A stretch of 64,000 nt of DNA from RYN-230 sp963793825 (lineage in GTDB: Bacteria; Actinomycetota; Actinomycetes; Streptosporangiales; Streptosporangiaceae): the NCBI GenBank assembly GCA_963793825.1, contig CAWCBE010000012.1, forward strand, positions 558,001 to 622,000. The letters are read 5' to 3'. Shown in pieces: positions 8,656 through 16,933 of this stretch. The stretch's first letter is position 1. Each line of letters begins with the position of its first letter. Under the pieces are notes generated by a model. That model did no database searches, was not told where the DNA came from, and was given only the letters and a program-made list of their open reading frames with translations. The position numbers were made by a program, and so were the translations under genes.

Positions 8656-9447
8656 ATGACGCAGGCAACTCAGGCGCCGAAAAGCACCCGGGCCCAGATC
8701 AGGGAAGCCACGCTGCGCAAGGACCCGTGGTGGCGCCAGCCCGCCATCACCGCGGCCGCGCTCGCCGTCGTGGTCGTCTACCTGACCTGGGCGTCACTGG
8801 TCAACGCGGACTACTTCTGGAAGCCGTACATCTCGCCGCTGTACTCCCCGTGCCTGGCCACCACCTGTGCCCCGGGCGCCGGGTTCGACTGGATCCCCTG
8901 GCTCACCTGGCTCACCCCGGCCATCATCATCATCGGCGGCCCGATGGGCTTCCGGCTGACCTGCTACTACTACCGGAAGGCCTACTACCGGGCCTTCTGG
9001 CGGTCACCGGCGGCCTGCGCGGTGCGTGAACCGCACGCCAAGTACACCGGCGAGACGCGGCTGCCGCTGATCCTGCAGAACGTGCACCGCTACTTCTTCT
9101 GGATCGCGATCGTGTTCAACGTGATCCTGAGCGCGGACGCGGTGATCGCCTTCCGCAACCACCAGGGGCAGTGGGGCCACATGGGCCTCGGCACGCTGAT
9201 CCTGCTGGCCAACGCGGCCCTGCTGTGGCTGTACTCACTGTCCTGCCACGCATGCCGGCACGCCGTCGGCGGCCGCCTCAAGCACTTCTCCAAGCACCCG
9301 GCGCGGTACTGGATGTGGACCCAGGTGTCCAAGCTGAACGCCAAGCACCAGCAATTTGCCTGGGTATCCCTGTTCGTCGTGCTGCTCACCGATCTGTACA
9401 TCCGGCTGGTGGCCAGTGGCGCCATCACCGACCCGCGGTTCTTTTAG
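8656..9447 (+). CDS. sdhC: succinate dehydrogenase membrane anchor / cytochrome b subunit
   Basis: A 263-residue protein with about five hydrophobic helices and histidines suited to haem b ligation (for example QNVHRYFFWIA, LSCHACRHAV, KHFSKHPARYW). It resembles the single large anchor of the actinobacterial Sdh1-type complex (Rv0249c-like) rather than separate short SdhC/SdhD subunits. It precedes sdhA by 41 nt in one operon and would carry electrons from the Fe-S subunit to menaquinone. The start at 8656 gives MTQATQAPKSTRAQIREAT and has a gggcgga ribosome-binding site; the in-frame extension to 8578 is unlikely. Confidence 0.82.
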   Translation: MTQATQAPKSTRAQIREATLRKDPWWRQPAITAAALAVVVVYLTWASLVNADYFWKPYISPLYSPCLATTCAPGAGFDWIPWLTWLTPAIIIIGGPMGFRLTCYYYRKAYYRAFWRSPAACAVREPHAKYTGETRLPLILQNVHRYFFWIAIVFNVILSADAVIAFRNHQGQWGHMGLGTLILLANAALLWLYSLSCHACRHAVGGRLKHFSKHPARYWMWTQVSKLNAKHQQFAWVSLFVVLLTDLYIRLVASGAITDPRFF

Positions 9448-9488
9448 CCGCTCCCGTGAAGCCAGCAGAAGAAGGCACACAGGCTCAG

Positions 9489-11393
9489 ATGAGTGACATC
9501 GACCGGCTCTCCTACGACGTCGTGGTGATCGGCGCCGGCGGCTCAGGCCTGCGGGCGGCCATCGAGGCCCGCCAGGCGGGCAAGAAGACCGCGATCATCT
9601 CCAAGTCGCTGTTCGGCAAGGCGCACACGGTCATGGCGGAGGGCGGCTGCGCCGCGGCCATGGGCAACGTCAACCCGAACGACAACTGGCAGGTGCACTT
9701 CCGCGACACGATGCGCGGCGGCAAGTTCCTGAACAACTGGCGGATGGCCGAGCTGCACGCCAAGGAGGCCCCGGACCGGGTCTGGGAGCTCGAGGCCTGG
9801 GGCGCGCTGTTCGACCGGACCAAGGACGGCAAGATCAGCCAGCGCAACTTCGGCGGCCACGAGTACCCGCGCCTCGCGCACGTGGGCGACCGGACCGGCC
9901 TGGAGATGATCCGCACCCTGCAGCAGCGGGTGGTCGCCCTGCAGCAGGAAGACGCCAGGGAACATGGCGACCCCGAGGCGATGATCAAGGTTTTCGCGGA
10001 GACCACGATCACCGAGCTGCTGAAGGACGGCGAGCGGATCGCCGGGGCGTTCGGCTATTTCCGTGATCGCGGGCAGTTCGTGCTTTTCGAGGCGCCTGCC
10101 GTGGTGCTGGCCACCGGCGGCATCGGCAAGACCTTCAAGGTCAGCTCGAACTCCTGGGAGTACACCGGGGACGGGCACGCGCTCGCGCTGCTGGCCGGGG
10201 CGAAGCTGCTGAACATGGAGTTCGTCCAGTTCCACCCCACGCACATGGTCTGGCCGCTGTCGGTGCGCGGGCTGCTGGTCACCGAGTCGGTGCGCGGTGA
10301 CGGCGGGGTGCTGCGCAACTCCGAGGGCAAGCGGTTCATGTTCGGCTACGTGCCGGACGTGTTCCGGGCGCAGTACGCGGAGACCGAGGAAGAGGGCGAC
10401 CGCTGGTACACCGACCAGGAGCACAACCGGCGCCCGCCGGAACTGCTCCCCCGCGACGAGGTCGCCCGCTCGATCAACGCCGAGGTCAAGGCCGGGCGCG
10501 GGTCACCGCACGGCGGGGTATTCCTGGACATCGCCTCCCGGCAGCAGGCCGAGGAGATCCTGCGCAAGCTGCCGTCCATGTACCACCAGTTCAAGGAGCT
10601 GGCCGACGTGGACATCACCAAGGAGCCGATGGAGGTCGGCCCGGCCCAGCACTACGTGATGGGCGGGGTGGAGGTGGACCCGGACACCGGGGCGTCCTGC
10701 GTGCCCGGCCTGTACGCGGCGGGCGAGGTGTCCGGCGGCATGCACGGCTCCAACCGGCTGGGCGGCAACTCCCTGTCCGACCTACTGGTCTTCGGCCGCC
10801 GGGCCGGGATGGGCGCGGCCGACTACGTGACCAGCCTGAACGGCGACCGCCCGGCGGTGGACGACGCGGAGGTGGCCGCGGCGCAGGCCGAGGCAGTGGC
10901 GCCGCTGGAGCGTTCGGGCGGGGAGAACCCGTACACGGTGCACGCCGAGGTCCAGCAGACCATGAGCGACCTGGTCGGCATCATCCGCCGGGAGGATGAG
11001 ATCAAGTCCGCGCTCGCCGAGCTGGAGAAGCTGCGCGCGCGGGCGGTGAATGTCAGCGCGGAGGGCGGCTCCGCCTACAACCCGGGCTGGCACCTGGCCC
11101 TGGACCTGCGCAACATCATGCTGATCGCGGACTGCGTGGCGCAGGCGGCGCTGGAACGGCAGGAAAGCCGCGGCGGGCACACCCGCGATGACTTCCCCGG
11201 GATGAACCCGCAATGGCGCAAGATCAACCTGATCTGCGCGCTGGACGGTGACCGGGTGACGCTCACCCGGCAGCCGCTGCCCGCGATGCGCGAGGACCTG
11301 ATCGTCCTGTTCGACGTGGCCGAGCTCAAGAAATACATGACGGAAGCGGAGCTCGCCGGGCTGCCCGCCGCTGCTCCAGAGGAGACACACTGA
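9489..11393 (+). CDS. sdhA: succinate dehydrogenase flavoprotein subunit
   Basis: A 634-residue FAD-dependent dehydrogenase. The N-terminal dinucleotide fold VVIGAGGSGLRAAIEARQAG is clear, followed by KSLFGKAHTVMAEGG with the His expected for covalent FAD attachment. Later come FVQFHPTHMV and GGNSLSDLLVFGRRAG. The length fits the Sdh1/fumarate-reductase-like actinobacterial flavoproteins. The start at 9489 has an agaagaagg ribosome-binding site. The TGA stop shares one base with the sdhB ATG (TGATG), so the two are translationally coupled. Confidence 0.95.
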   Translation: MSDIDRLSYDVVVIGAGGSGLRAAIEARQAGKKTAIISKSLFGKAHTVMAEGGCAAAMGNVNPNDNWQVHFRDTMRGGKFLNNWRMAELHAKEAPDRVWELEAWGALFDRTKDGKISQRNFGGHEYPRLAHVGDRTGLEMIRTLQQRVVALQQEDAREHGDPEAMIKVFAETTITELLKDGERIAGAFGYFRDRGQFVLFEAPAVVLATGGIGKTFKVSSNSWEYTGDGHALALLAGAKLLNMEFVQFHPTHMVWPLSVRGLLVTESVRGDGGVLRNSEGKRFMFGYVPDVFRAQYAETEEEGDRWYTDQEHNRRPPELLPRDEVARSINAEVKAGRGSPHGGVFLDIASRQQAEEILRKLPSMYHQFKELADVDITKEPMEVGPAQHYVMGGVEVDPDTGASCVPGLYAAGEVSGGMHGSNRLGGNSLSDLLVFGRRAGMGAADYVTSLNGDRPAVDDAEVAAAQAEAVAPLERSGGENPYTVHAEVQQTMSDLVGIIRREDEIKSALAELEKLRARAVNVSAEGGSAYNPGWHLALDLRNIMLIADCVAQAALERQESRGGHTRDDFPGMNPQWRKINLICALDGDRVTLTRQPLPAMREDLIVLFDVAELKKYMTEAELAGLPAAAPEETH

Positions 11394-12178
11394 TGGCCTA
11401 CAAGGCACAGCTCCGGATCTGGCGCGGTGACGCCGGGCAGGGCTCTCTGGCCGACTACTCGGTCGAGGTGAACGAGGGCGAGGTAGTCCTGGACGTCCTG
11501 CACCGGCTGCAGGCCACCCAGGCGGGAGACCTCGCGGTCCGGTGGAACTGCAAGGCCGGCAAGTGCGGATCCTGCTCCATGGAGGTCAACGGGCGGCCCA
11601 AGCTGGCCTGCATGACGCGGATGAACACGTTCACCGAGGACGAGATCATCACGCTCACCCCGCTGCGCACCTTCCCGGTGATCCGTGACCTGGTCACCGA
11701 CGTGGCGTTCAACTACGAAAAGGCACGGCAGATCCCCTCGTTCACCCCCGATCCGTCCATCGGGCTGGGCGAGTTCCGGATGCAGCAGGTGGACGTGCAA
11801 CGCTCGCAGGAGTTCCGCAAGTGCATCGAGTGCTACCTGTGCCAGAACACCTGCCACGTGATCCGGGACCACCCGGAGAACGAGCGGGAGTTCGCGGGGC
11901 CGCGGTTCCTGATGCGGATCGCCGAGCTGGAGATGCACCCGGCCGACACCGCCGACCGGCGGGAGATCGCCCAGGATGACTTCGGCCTCGGCCTGTGCAA
12001 CATCACCAAGTGCTGCACCGAGGTCTGCCCGGAGAACATCAAGATCACTGACAACGCGCTGATCCCGATGAAGGAGCGCGTGGCCAGCCGGAAATATGAC
12101 CCGCTGGTGTGGCTGGGCGCCAAGATCACCCGCCGCCCCCGGCACGACACCCCGGCGGTGCCCGGCGAGAAGCGCTAG
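11393..12178 (+). CDS. sdhB: succinate dehydrogenase iron-sulfur subunit
   Basis: A 261-residue subunit with three Fe-S cluster motifs in order: CKAGKCGSCSMEV for [2Fe-2S], CIECYLCQNTCHV for [4Fe-4S], and CNITKCCTEVCPENIK for the distal cluster. It passes electrons from FAD in SdhA to the membrane anchor. It is the last gene of the sdhCAB operon; its start overlaps the sdhA stop by one base. Confidence 0.95.
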   Translation: MAYKAQLRIWRGDAGQGSLADYSVEVNEGEVVLDVLHRLQATQAGDLAVRWNCKAGKCGSCSMEVNGRPKLACMTRMNTFTEDEIITLTPLRTFPVIRDLVTDVAFNYEKARQIPSFTPDPSIGLGEFRMQQVDVQRSQEFRKCIECYLCQNTCHVIRDHPENEREFAGPRFLMRIAELEMHPADTADRREIAQDDFGLGLCNITKCCTEVCPENIKITDNALIPMKERVASRKYDPLVWLGAKITRRPRHDTPAVPGEKR

Positions 12179-12322
12179 CCGGGCCAGCGGCCCGCATGCT
12201 GGAATATGGCCTCGGCCGGCGGCTCATGGACGCGTGGCCGGCCGTGGCCGGGACGCAGTTCAGATCTGGTTCACGTGCCCCGCGACCGGCCCGCGGGCGG
12301 GGCCCGGCCCGTACGATGTCTC

Positions 12323-12358
12323 CTGCTCACTCACCGGCGGCCGCCGGTGAGTGAGCAG
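12323..12358. terminator. perfect 36-nt palindrome between sdhB and uppP
   Basis: Positions 12323-12340 and 12341-12358 are exact reverse complements (ctgctcactcaccggcgg arm, 18 bp, no loop). It lies 144 nt after the sdhB stop and 40 nt before the first uppP start. There is no T-run, as usual in actinomycetes. It is probably the sdh operon terminator, but its closeness to uppP also allows a regulatory role in the uppP leader. Confidence 0.6.
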
Positions 12359-12398
12359 CGCCCGGGCCTCGTGCTACCCCGTGGATCGAAAGGTCTCC

Positions 12399-13433
12399 AT
12401 GTCTCACATCACCTACCTCGAGGCTGCCGTCGTCGGCCTCGTCCAGGGGGTTTCCGAGCTCTTCCCGGTGTCCAGCCTGGGCCACAACGTGCTGATCCCG
12501 GCCCTCGTCGGCGGCAGCTGGGCGCAGGACCTCAACGTGTCCAGTGCCTCCTCCCCGTACCTGGCCTTCATCGTGGGCATGCACGTGGCCACCGCGATCG
12601 CGCTGCTGATCTACTTCTGGCGGGACTGGGCCCGGATCATCGGCGGCTTCTTCAGCTCGATCCGGGACCGCCGGGTGGAGACCCGGGACCAGCGGATGGC
12701 CTGGATGATCATCCTGGCCACCATTCCGGTCGGCCTGGTCGGCGTGGTCGCCGACAAGCCGTTCCGGGAGATCTTCGGCAAGCCGGTGGTGGCCGGCGTG
12801 TTCCTGATCATCAACGGCGTCATCCTGTACTGCGGGGAGAGATTCCGGCCGCGCCGTTCGGTGCGCGCCGACCAGCAGATCGCCGCGGAGCGCCAGCGGG
12901 AACTGGTGGCCGCCGGCCCCGGCGGGGGCGGCTACGGGCCCCCCGCCGCCCGGCCGCCGGGGCAGCTCCGGCCCGCCCGGCACGCCGCCGGGCAGCAGGC
13001 GCTGCGCCAGGAGGAGGCCGCGCTGGCCATCGCGGCCGACGAGCGGCTGTCCCGGATGGGCTACGCGCAGGCCGTCATCATCGGCGCCTCCCAGATCCTG
13101 GCCCTGCTCGCCGGGATCAGCCGGGACGGCGTCACCATGGTCACCGGCATGACCCGCGGCCTGTCCCGGGAAGACGCGGCCCGGTTCGCCTTCCTGCTCG
13201 CCACCCCGGTCATCCTGGCCGCCGGCGTGCTGGAACTGCCCAAGCTGACCGGGCCGCTGGGCCACGGCATCCACGGCCAGATCCTGCTGGGCAGCGTGCT
13301 GTCCGGGGTCGGCGCCTACCTGTCGGTGCGGTTCCTGATGCGCTACTTCCAGACCCGCACGCTGTACCCATTCGCCATCTACTGCTTCGTGGTCGGCCTG
13401 GCCAGCGTTATCTACCTCGGCTTTATCAAGTAG
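12399..13433 (+). CDS. uppP: undecaprenyl-diphosphatase-like membrane protein (BacA/UppP), copy 1
   Basis: A 344-residue polytopic protein of the BacA/UppP family, which recycles undecaprenyl pyrophosphate for cell-wall synthesis. The family signature GLVQGVSELFPVSSLGHN is at the N-terminus. The second motif reads GISRDGVTMV, with Asp243 where family members and the neighbouring copy have Ser. A hydrophilic Pro/Gly/Gln-rich insert of ~55 residues (after RFRPRRSVRADQQIAAERQ) separates the halves and makes it longer than the usual ~270 residues. The start at 12399 has a gaaagg ribosome-binding site. A near-identical paralogue follows after 55 nt. Confidence 0.88.
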   Translation: MSHITYLEAAVVGLVQGVSELFPVSSLGHNVLIPALVGGSWAQDLNVSSASSPYLAFIVGMHVATAIALLIYFWRDWARIIGGFFSSIRDRRVETRDQRMAWMIILATIPVGLVGVVADKPFREIFGKPVVAGVFLIINGVILYCGERFRPRRSVRADQQIAAERQRELVAAGPGGGGYGPPAARPPGQLRPARHAAGQQALRQEEAALAIAADERLSRMGYAQAVIIGASQILALLAGISRDGVTMVTGMTRGLSREDAARFAFLLATPVILAAGVLELPKLTGPLGHGIHGQILLGSVLSGVGAYLSVRFLMRYFQTRTLYPFAIYCFVVGLASVIYLGFIK

Positions 13434-13488
13434 CTTCTGTTATGGCAGCCTCGCGGCGAATGGCAAGGGACCGGAGATTGAGGACCTG

Positions 13489-14496
13489 ATGACTCACATC
13501 ACCTATCTCGAGGCGGCGGTCGTCGGCCTCGTCCAGGGAGTTTCCGAGCTCTTCCCGGTGTCCAGCCTGGGCCACAACGTCCTCATCCCGGCCCTGATCG
13601 GAGGCAGCTGGGCGCAGGACCTGAACGTGGCCAAGCCCGAGTCGCCGTACCTGGCCTTCATCGTCGGCCTGCACGTGGCGACCGCGATCGCGCTGCTGAT
13701 CTACTTCTGGCGGGACTGGGTCCGGATCATCGGCGGCTTCTTCAGCTCGATCCGCGAGCGGCGGGTGGAGACCCGGGACCAGCGGCTGGCCTGGATGATC
13801 ATCCTGGCCACCATCCCGGTCGGCCTGGTCGGCCTGGTCGCCGAGCACCCGTTCCGGGTGATCTTCGGCAAGCCGGTTATCGCCGGGGTGTTCCTCATGG
13901 TCAACGGGGTGATCTTGTACTGCGGCGAGAAGTTCCGGCCGCGTTCCTCGGTGCAGGCCGACCAGGTCGTCAGCCGGGAATGGGAGGAGGCCCTGGCCCG
14001 GGGCGGCGGCCCGCCCGCCACGACCGGGCGGGCCGGGGCCCGGCACGCCTCCGGCCATCAGGCGGTCCGCCAGGAAGAGATGGCGCTCGCGATCCAGGCC
14101 GACGAGCGCCTGTCGAGGATCGGGTACGTGCAGGCCGTGTTCATCGGCTCCGCGCAGATCCTGGCGCTGCTGGCCGGCATCAGCCGCAGCGGGGTGACCA
14201 TGGTCGCGGGCATGACCCGCGGCCTGTCCCGTGAGGACGCGGCCCGGTTCGCCTTCCTGCTCGCCACCCCGGTCATCCTGGCCGCCGGCGTGCTGAAGAT
14301 CCCCGACCTGATGGGCCACCTGGGCAACGGCATCCGCGGCCAGATCCTGCTCGGCAGCGTGCTGTCCGGCATCGGCGCCTACGTCTCGGTGCGCTTCCTG
14401 ATGCGCTACTTCCAGACCCGCACGCTGTACCCGTTCGCCATCTACTGCTTCGTGTTCGGCCTGCTCGCCGTGATCTACCTGGGCCTGATCAAGTAG
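13489..14496 (+). CDS. uppP: undecaprenyl-diphosphatase-like membrane protein (BacA/UppP), copy 2
   Basis: A 335-residue paralogue of the preceding gene; long stretches match residue for residue, and even start-proximal DNA is nearly identical, showing tandem duplication. The conserved second motif is canonical here, GISRSGVTMV (Ser234), in contrast to Asp in copy 1. The hydrophilic central insert is shorter and different in sequence (WEEALARGGGPPATTGRAG). The start has a gagattgagg ribosome-binding site. Copy 2 is the better candidate for a catalytically normal UppP; copy 1 may be specialised or weakened. Confidence 0.9.
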   Translation: MTHITYLEAAVVGLVQGVSELFPVSSLGHNVLIPALIGGSWAQDLNVAKPESPYLAFIVGLHVATAIALLIYFWRDWVRIIGGFFSSIRERRVETRDQRLAWMIILATIPVGLVGLVAEHPFRVIFGKPVIAGVFLMVNGVILYCGEKFRPRSSVQADQVVSREWEEALARGGGPPATTGRAGARHASGHQAVRQEEMALAIQADERLSRIGYVQAVFIGSAQILALLAGISRSGVTMVAGMTRGLSREDAARFAFLLATPVILAAGVLKIPDLMGHLGNGIRGQILLGSVLSGIGAYVSVRFLMRYFQTRTLYPFAIYCFVFGLLAVIYLGLIK

Positions 14497-14639
14497 TCCT
14501 AGTTGCCCCCTGGCGGGGACGTCCTGCGGGCGTGAAAATCGGGGATGCTGGCCGCCGACGTCGTCCGTGCTTGGTGCAGTGAGCCCGACAAGTAGTCTGA
14601 GCGCCTGGAGCCGCCTCCAGGGTCCTGCATTGTTGCCGC

Positions 14640-14970
14640 GAGCAGCGCGGTTCCGCCTCATTGACCCGGTCGCTGCTGGAGTTGCAGGACTGGCTGGTGT
14701 CCCAGGGAGTGACCTTGTGCGTGATGGAGGCCACCTCCAGCTACTGGAAGCCGCCGTTTTGACTGCTCGAAGACGTCATTGAGTGCCGGGTGGCCAGCGC
14801 CCGTGATGGTAAGAACGTGCCGGGCCACCGAAGGCCGGCTGGATGCGGTGTGCTGGATGCGGTGTGATTGTGCAACCTGGCGGAGCGGGATGCTGCGTGT
14901 GTCGTTCGTGCCACCGCCCTGGCAGCGGAAGCTGCGGAGCAGTCAGCATAATCGGGCGGCCGGCTCCGGC
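14640..14970 (+). pseudogene. degenerate IS110-family transposase fragment
   Basis: Three-frame reading recovers pieces of the IS110 N-terminal (DEDD) region. From 14664 one frame reads TRSLLELQDWLVSQGVTL, then CVMEATSSYWKPPF, a stop, and LLEDVIECRVASARDGKNVPG. After another stop and a frame change near 14890 it continues GMLRVSFVPPPWQRKLR. This order (MEAT.SYWKP, LLED, KNVPG, FVPP..R.LR) is typical of IS110-type transposases. Two in-frame stops and at least one frameshift make it non-functional. It fills most of the gap between the uppP pair and typA. Boundaries are approximate. Confidence 0.75.
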
Positions 14971-15004
14971 AATGCCTAGGTTTGGCGTACTTCGGCGCCG
15001 GTGC

Positions 15005-16885
15005 TTACTCGCCGCGGGACCGCCGGGCCCGCGACCGGGCGCGCTCCTTGGCGTCCAGCACCAGCTTGCGCAGCCGGACGGTGCCCGGGGTGACCTCGGC
15101 ACACTCGCCGTCGGCGCAGAATTCCAGGGCCTGCTCCAGGCTGAGCGCCCGCGGCGGCACCAGCCGTTCCAGTTCCTCGCCGGTGGACTGGCGCACGTTG
15201 GTGAGCTTGCGCTCCCGGGTGATGTTCACGTCCATGTCGTCCGCGCGGGAGTTCTCGCCCACCAGCATCCCCTCGTACACCTCGGTGCCCGGGGCGACGA
15301 ACAGCGTGCCGCGCTCCTGGAGGGAGAACATCGCGTAGGCGCTGGCCGAGCCGGACCGGTCGGCCACCAGCGACCCGGTCGGGCGCATCCGCATGTCGCC
15401 GGACCACGGCTCGTACCCCTCGAACACGTGGTGCGCGATGCCGGTCCCCCGGGTGTCGGTGAGGAACTGGGTGCGGAACCCGATCAGGCCGCGGGCGGGC
15501 ACGATGAAGTCCAGCCGGACCCAGCCGGTGCCGTGGTTGGTCATGTGCTCCATCCGGCCCTTGCGCAGGGCCAGCAGCGTGGTGACCGCGCCCAGGTACT
15601 CCTCGGGCACGTCAACCGTCAGCCGCTCCACCGGCTCGTGCAGCCTGCCATCCACCTCACGGGTGACCACGGTCGGGCGGCCGACGGTCAGCTCGTAGCC
15701 TTCCCGGCGCATCGTCTCCACCAGCACCGCCAGCGCCAGCTCACCCCGGCCCTGGACCTCCCAGGTGTCCGGCCGCTCGGTCGGCAGCACCTTCAGCGAC
15801 ACGTTGCCGACCAGTTCCCGGTCCAGCCGGTCCCGCACCATGCGCGCGGTGACTCTCGAGCCCTTCTCCCGGCCGACGAGGGGCGAGGTGTTCACCCCGA
15901 TCGTCATCGAGATGGCCGGCTCATCGACGGTGATGAGCGGCAGCGGCCGGGGGTCATCGGGATCGGCCAGCGTCTCGCCGATCATGATTTCCGGTATCCC
16001 GGCCACGGCGATGATGTCCCCGGGCCCGGCACTGTCGGCGGGCACCCGCTCCAGCGCTTCCGTCCGGAAAAGTTCAGTGATCTTGACCTTTTCGATGGAA
16101 CCGTCACGCCGGCACCAGGCCGCCTGCTGGCCCTTCTTGATGGTGCCGGACTCGACCCGGCACAGCGCGATCCGGCCCAGGTAGGCCGACGCGTCCAGGT
16201 TGGTGACGTGGGCGCGCAGCGGCTCGGCCGGGTCGTAGGACGGCGCGGGCACCGTCTCGCGCAGCACGGTGAACAGCGGCTCCAGATCCGGCGAGTCCGG
16301 CAGCGACCCGTCCGCGGGGCGGGTCAGCGAGGCGCGGCCCGCCCGGGCCGAGGCGTACACGATCGGGAACTCGATCTGCTCCTCGGTGGCGTCCAGGTCC
16401 AGGAACAGCTCATAACAGGCGTCCACCACCTCCGCGATCCGCGCGTCCGGGCGGTCCACCTTATTGATCACCAGGATGACCGGGAGGTGCGCCTCAAGCG
16501 TCTTGCGCAGCACGAACCGGGTCTGCGGCAGCGGGCCCTCGCTGGCGTCCACCAGCAGCAGCACACCGTCCACCATGGACAGGCCGCGCTCCACCTCGCC
16601 GCCGAAGTCCGCGTGACCGGGCGTGTCCACGATGTTGATGGTCAGCCCGCCGTGTGCCACCGCGGTGTTCTTGGCCAGGATCGTGATGCCCTTCTCGCGC
16701 TCCAGGTCACCGGAGTCGAGCACCCGGTCGTTGACCTGGGCGCCGGCCCGGAACGCGCCAGACTGCCACAGCATGGCGTCCACCAGCGTGGTCTTGCCGT
16801 GGTCAACGTGCGCGACGATCGCGACGTTGCGCAATTCATCGCGGGTGGCGAGCTGGGCCGCTCTTACGGGCATACGGGATCTCAT
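15005..16885 (-). CDS. typA: ribosome-associated translational GTPase TypA/BipA
   Basis: A 626-residue translational GTPase. G1 is AHVDHGKTTLVDAM, G2 lies in EREKGITI, G3 in DTPGHADFGGEVER and G4 in NKVDRPDAR. After the G and beta-barrel domains come EF-G-like domains and the BipA-specific C-terminus, ending in a basic tail. BipA binds 70S ribosomes and acts in stress adaptation and subunit assembly. The start is uncertain between 16885 and 16873; neither has a strong ribosome-binding site. The gene is monocistronic by context. Confidence 0.93.
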   Translation of the reverse strand: MRSRMPVRAAQLATRDELRNVAIVAHVDHGKTTLVDAMLWQSGAFRAGAQVNDRVLDSGDLEREKGITILAKNTAVAHGGLTINIVDTPGHADFGGEVERGLSMVDGVLLLVDASEGPLPQTRFVLRKTLEAHLPVILVINKVDRPDARIAEVVDACYELFLDLDATEEQIEFPIVYASARAGRASLTRPADGSLPDSPDLEPLFTVLRETVPAPSYDPAEPLRAHVTNLDASAYLGRIALCRVESGTIKKGQQAAWCRRDGSIEKVKITELFRTEALERVPADSAGPGDIIAVAGIPEIMIGETLADPDDPRPLPLITVDEPAISMTIGVNTSPLVGREKGSRVTARMVRDRLDRELVGNVSLKVLPTERPDTWEVQGRGELALAVLVETMRREGYELTVGRPTVVTREVDGRLHEPVERLTVDVPEEYLGAVTTLLALRKGRMEHMTNHGTGWVRLDFIVPARGLIGFRTQFLTDTRGTGIAHHVFEGYEPWSGDMRMRPTGSLVADRSGSASAYAMFSLQERGTLFVAPGTEVYEGMLVGENSRADDMDVNITRERKLTNVRQSTGEELERLVPPRALSLEQALEFCADGECAEVTPGTVRLRKLVLDAKERARSRARRSRGE

Positions 16886-16933
16886 CTGCGGTAGGAAGTG
16901 GAGACGCCACGTATAACCCGCGGCGCTGTCATT

